From: Novosphingobium sediminis
GTDB taxonomy: Bacteria; Pseudomonadota; Alphaproteobacteria; Sphingomonadales; Sphingomonadaceae
Direction of reading: 5' to 3'
NCBI RefSeq assembly: GCF_007991615.1
Contig: NZ_BJYR01000007.1
Span: 62,001 to 126,000 of the forward strand
DNA length: 64,000 bases
Shown here: positions 63,166 through 64,000 of the stretch, piece by piece
Position numbering within the stretch: the stretch's first letter is position 1
Layout of the letters: the number at the start of each line of letters is the position of its first letter
Made by a program: the position numbers and the translations under genes
The notes under the pieces: generated by a model
Database searches by the model: none
What the model saw: only the letters and a program-made list of their open reading frames with translations
What the model was told of the DNA's origin: nothing

Positions 63166-64000
63166 ATGGGAACACTTGCCGCCACCGAGGCCGCCCTCGT
63201 CGAGGGGATTGATGCTGCTCAGATGCTCGCGAATGTGGAGCAGTGGTGCGCCATCAACACCGGCACCCGCAACATCCCCGGTCTCGCCAGCCAAGCCGCG
63301 CTGCTGGCCGATGCGTTTGCTGAGCTGCCGGGCGAGGTTCGCCTTGTTCCCGCGGCTCCTGTCGAAGCCATCGCCGCCGATGGCCGCGCCGTCCAGATCG
63401 AGCACGGCGCGCACTTGGTACTCAGCGTCCGTCCCCATGCACCGCGCCGCTATCTGCTCACCGGCCACATGGACACCGTCTACCCGGCGGACCACCCGTT
63501 CCAGACGCTGACCTGGCTTGACGATGAAACGCTTGGCGGACCGGGCACGGCCGACATGAAGGGCGGCATCGCGGTGATCCTCGCCGCGCTCAAGGCCTTT
63601 GAAGCAGCCAGCCTCGTCTCGCCCTATGTCGGCTATGACGTGCTCATCAATTCGGACGAAGAGACCGGCAGCCTCGCTTCCGCTCCCCTCATCGCCGAAC
63701 TCGCGCGCGCCAAGGCAGCTGCGCTGACCTACGAACCCTCCGCCCTCCCCGATGGCACGCTGGCCGGCGCACGCGGCGGCAGCGGCAATTATAGCGCCAT
63801 CGTCACGGGCCGCTCTGCCCATGCCGGACGCAATCCGCAGGATGGCCGCAACGCCGTGGTCGCCGCCGCCGATCTGGCGCTCGGCCTCAAGGCGCTCTCG
63901 GGCGATGGCCTCGCCATCAATCCCGCCCGCATCGACGGCGGCTCGGCCAATAATGTCGTGCCCGATCACGCGGTCCTGCGCTTCAATATCCGCCCGCGCG
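63166..64000 (+). CDS. M20 family metallopeptidase / carboxypeptidase G2-like hydrolase (3' end beyond window)
   Basis: Translated directly; opens at ATG 63166 behind a GGGGG ribosome binding site and is still open at 64000, giving 278 residues. Metal-binding motifs of the M20 fold are present: GHMDTVYP (His and catalytic Asp), GPGTADMKGGIAV (bridging Asp) and INSDEETGS (general-base Glu pair). GRSAHAGRNPQDGRNAV marks the dimerisation domain. The pattern is closest to carboxypeptidase G2-type hydrolases that cleave C-terminal amino acids. No signal peptide is evident. The C-terminal metal ligand is outside the window. Confidence 0.9.
   Translation, partial: MGTLAATEAALVEGIDAAQMLANVEQWCAINTGTRNIPGLASQAALLADAFAELPGEVRLVPAAPVEAIAADGRAVQIEHGAHLVLSVRPHAPRRYLLTGHMDTVYPADHPFQTLTWLDDETLGGPGTADMKGGIAVILAALKAFEAASLVSPYVGYDVLINSDEETGSLASAPLIAELARAKAAALTYEPSALPDGTLAGARGGSGNYSAIVTGRSAHAGRNPQDGRNAVVAAADLALGLKALSGDGLAINPARIDGGSANNVVPDHAVLRFNIRPR

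Overview
This 64 kb, GC-rich window reads as chromosome of an alphaproteobacterium of the Sphingomonadales, most likely Novosphingobium or a close relative. The reasons are the gene content and order (argS / SPOR protein / nagZ / scpA / scpB / tatABC; ispH / thrB / rnhA; lptD / surA / pdxA / rsmA), a K+-independent H+-pyrophosphatase, many ATGA-type gene overlaps, and several families of intergenic palindromic repeats. The genus is inference from protein resemblance; no rRNA or tRNA gene is present to test it. I saw no CRISPR array, insertion sequence or prophage.

Layout. 1-1384: end-truncated CHASE4/GGDEF signalling protein. 1613-3037: aldehyde dehydrogenase with a clear terminator. 3110-10405 (minus): bpt, tamA and tamB, an N-degron transferase followed by the outer-membrane translocation and assembly module. 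10608-16087: threonine ammonia-lyase, a VanZ-like protein, a beta-hydroxyacid dehydrogenase, an exported amidohydrolase whose N-terminus is built partly from repeat DNA, and a GST-like protein. 16106-23451 (minus): a packed block of a lipoprotein, argS, SPOR protein, nagZ, scpA, scpB and tatA-B-C. 23572-25986: ispH, thrB, rnhA. 25999-28357 (minus): YegP-like protein, FAD oxidoreductase and lipase-like hydrolase.

28451-35846 is a Tad/Flp pilus locus (cpaA-B-C-D-E, tadB, tadC). It lacks the motor ATPase gene cpaF at its usual place between cpaE and tadB; a 29-codon ORF that overlaps both neighbours by ATGA sits there instead. 35919-47145 is a catabolic, beta-oxidation-like region: FAA hydrolase with MarR, enoyl-CoA hydratase with TetR, SDR, thiolase, two linked acyl-CoA dehydrogenases and another enoyl-CoA hydratase. 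It is interrupted by one visibly AT-richer gene (41282-43087) for an OLD-like AAA ATPase with a TOPRIM/DUF4435-like C-terminal half, which is the best candidate here for an acquired defence-type gene. Next to it lies a chimeric pseudogene made of acyl-CoA dehydrogenase and enoyl-CoA hydratase tail fragments.

47289-54646 returns to housekeeping: thiL, hppA, a small unknown, ndk, holC, a Tat-exported M24 peptidase, a 50-codon DUF2256 gene and pepA. 54748-60756 is lptD-surA-pdxA-rsmA (outer-membrane biogenesis, vitamin B6 and ribosome maturation). It converges on a PQQ quinohemoprotein dehydrogenase (60746-62938). The window ends inside an M20 peptidase. No stretch without a gene exceeds about 300 bases; the longest are 57085-57380 and 1385-1612.
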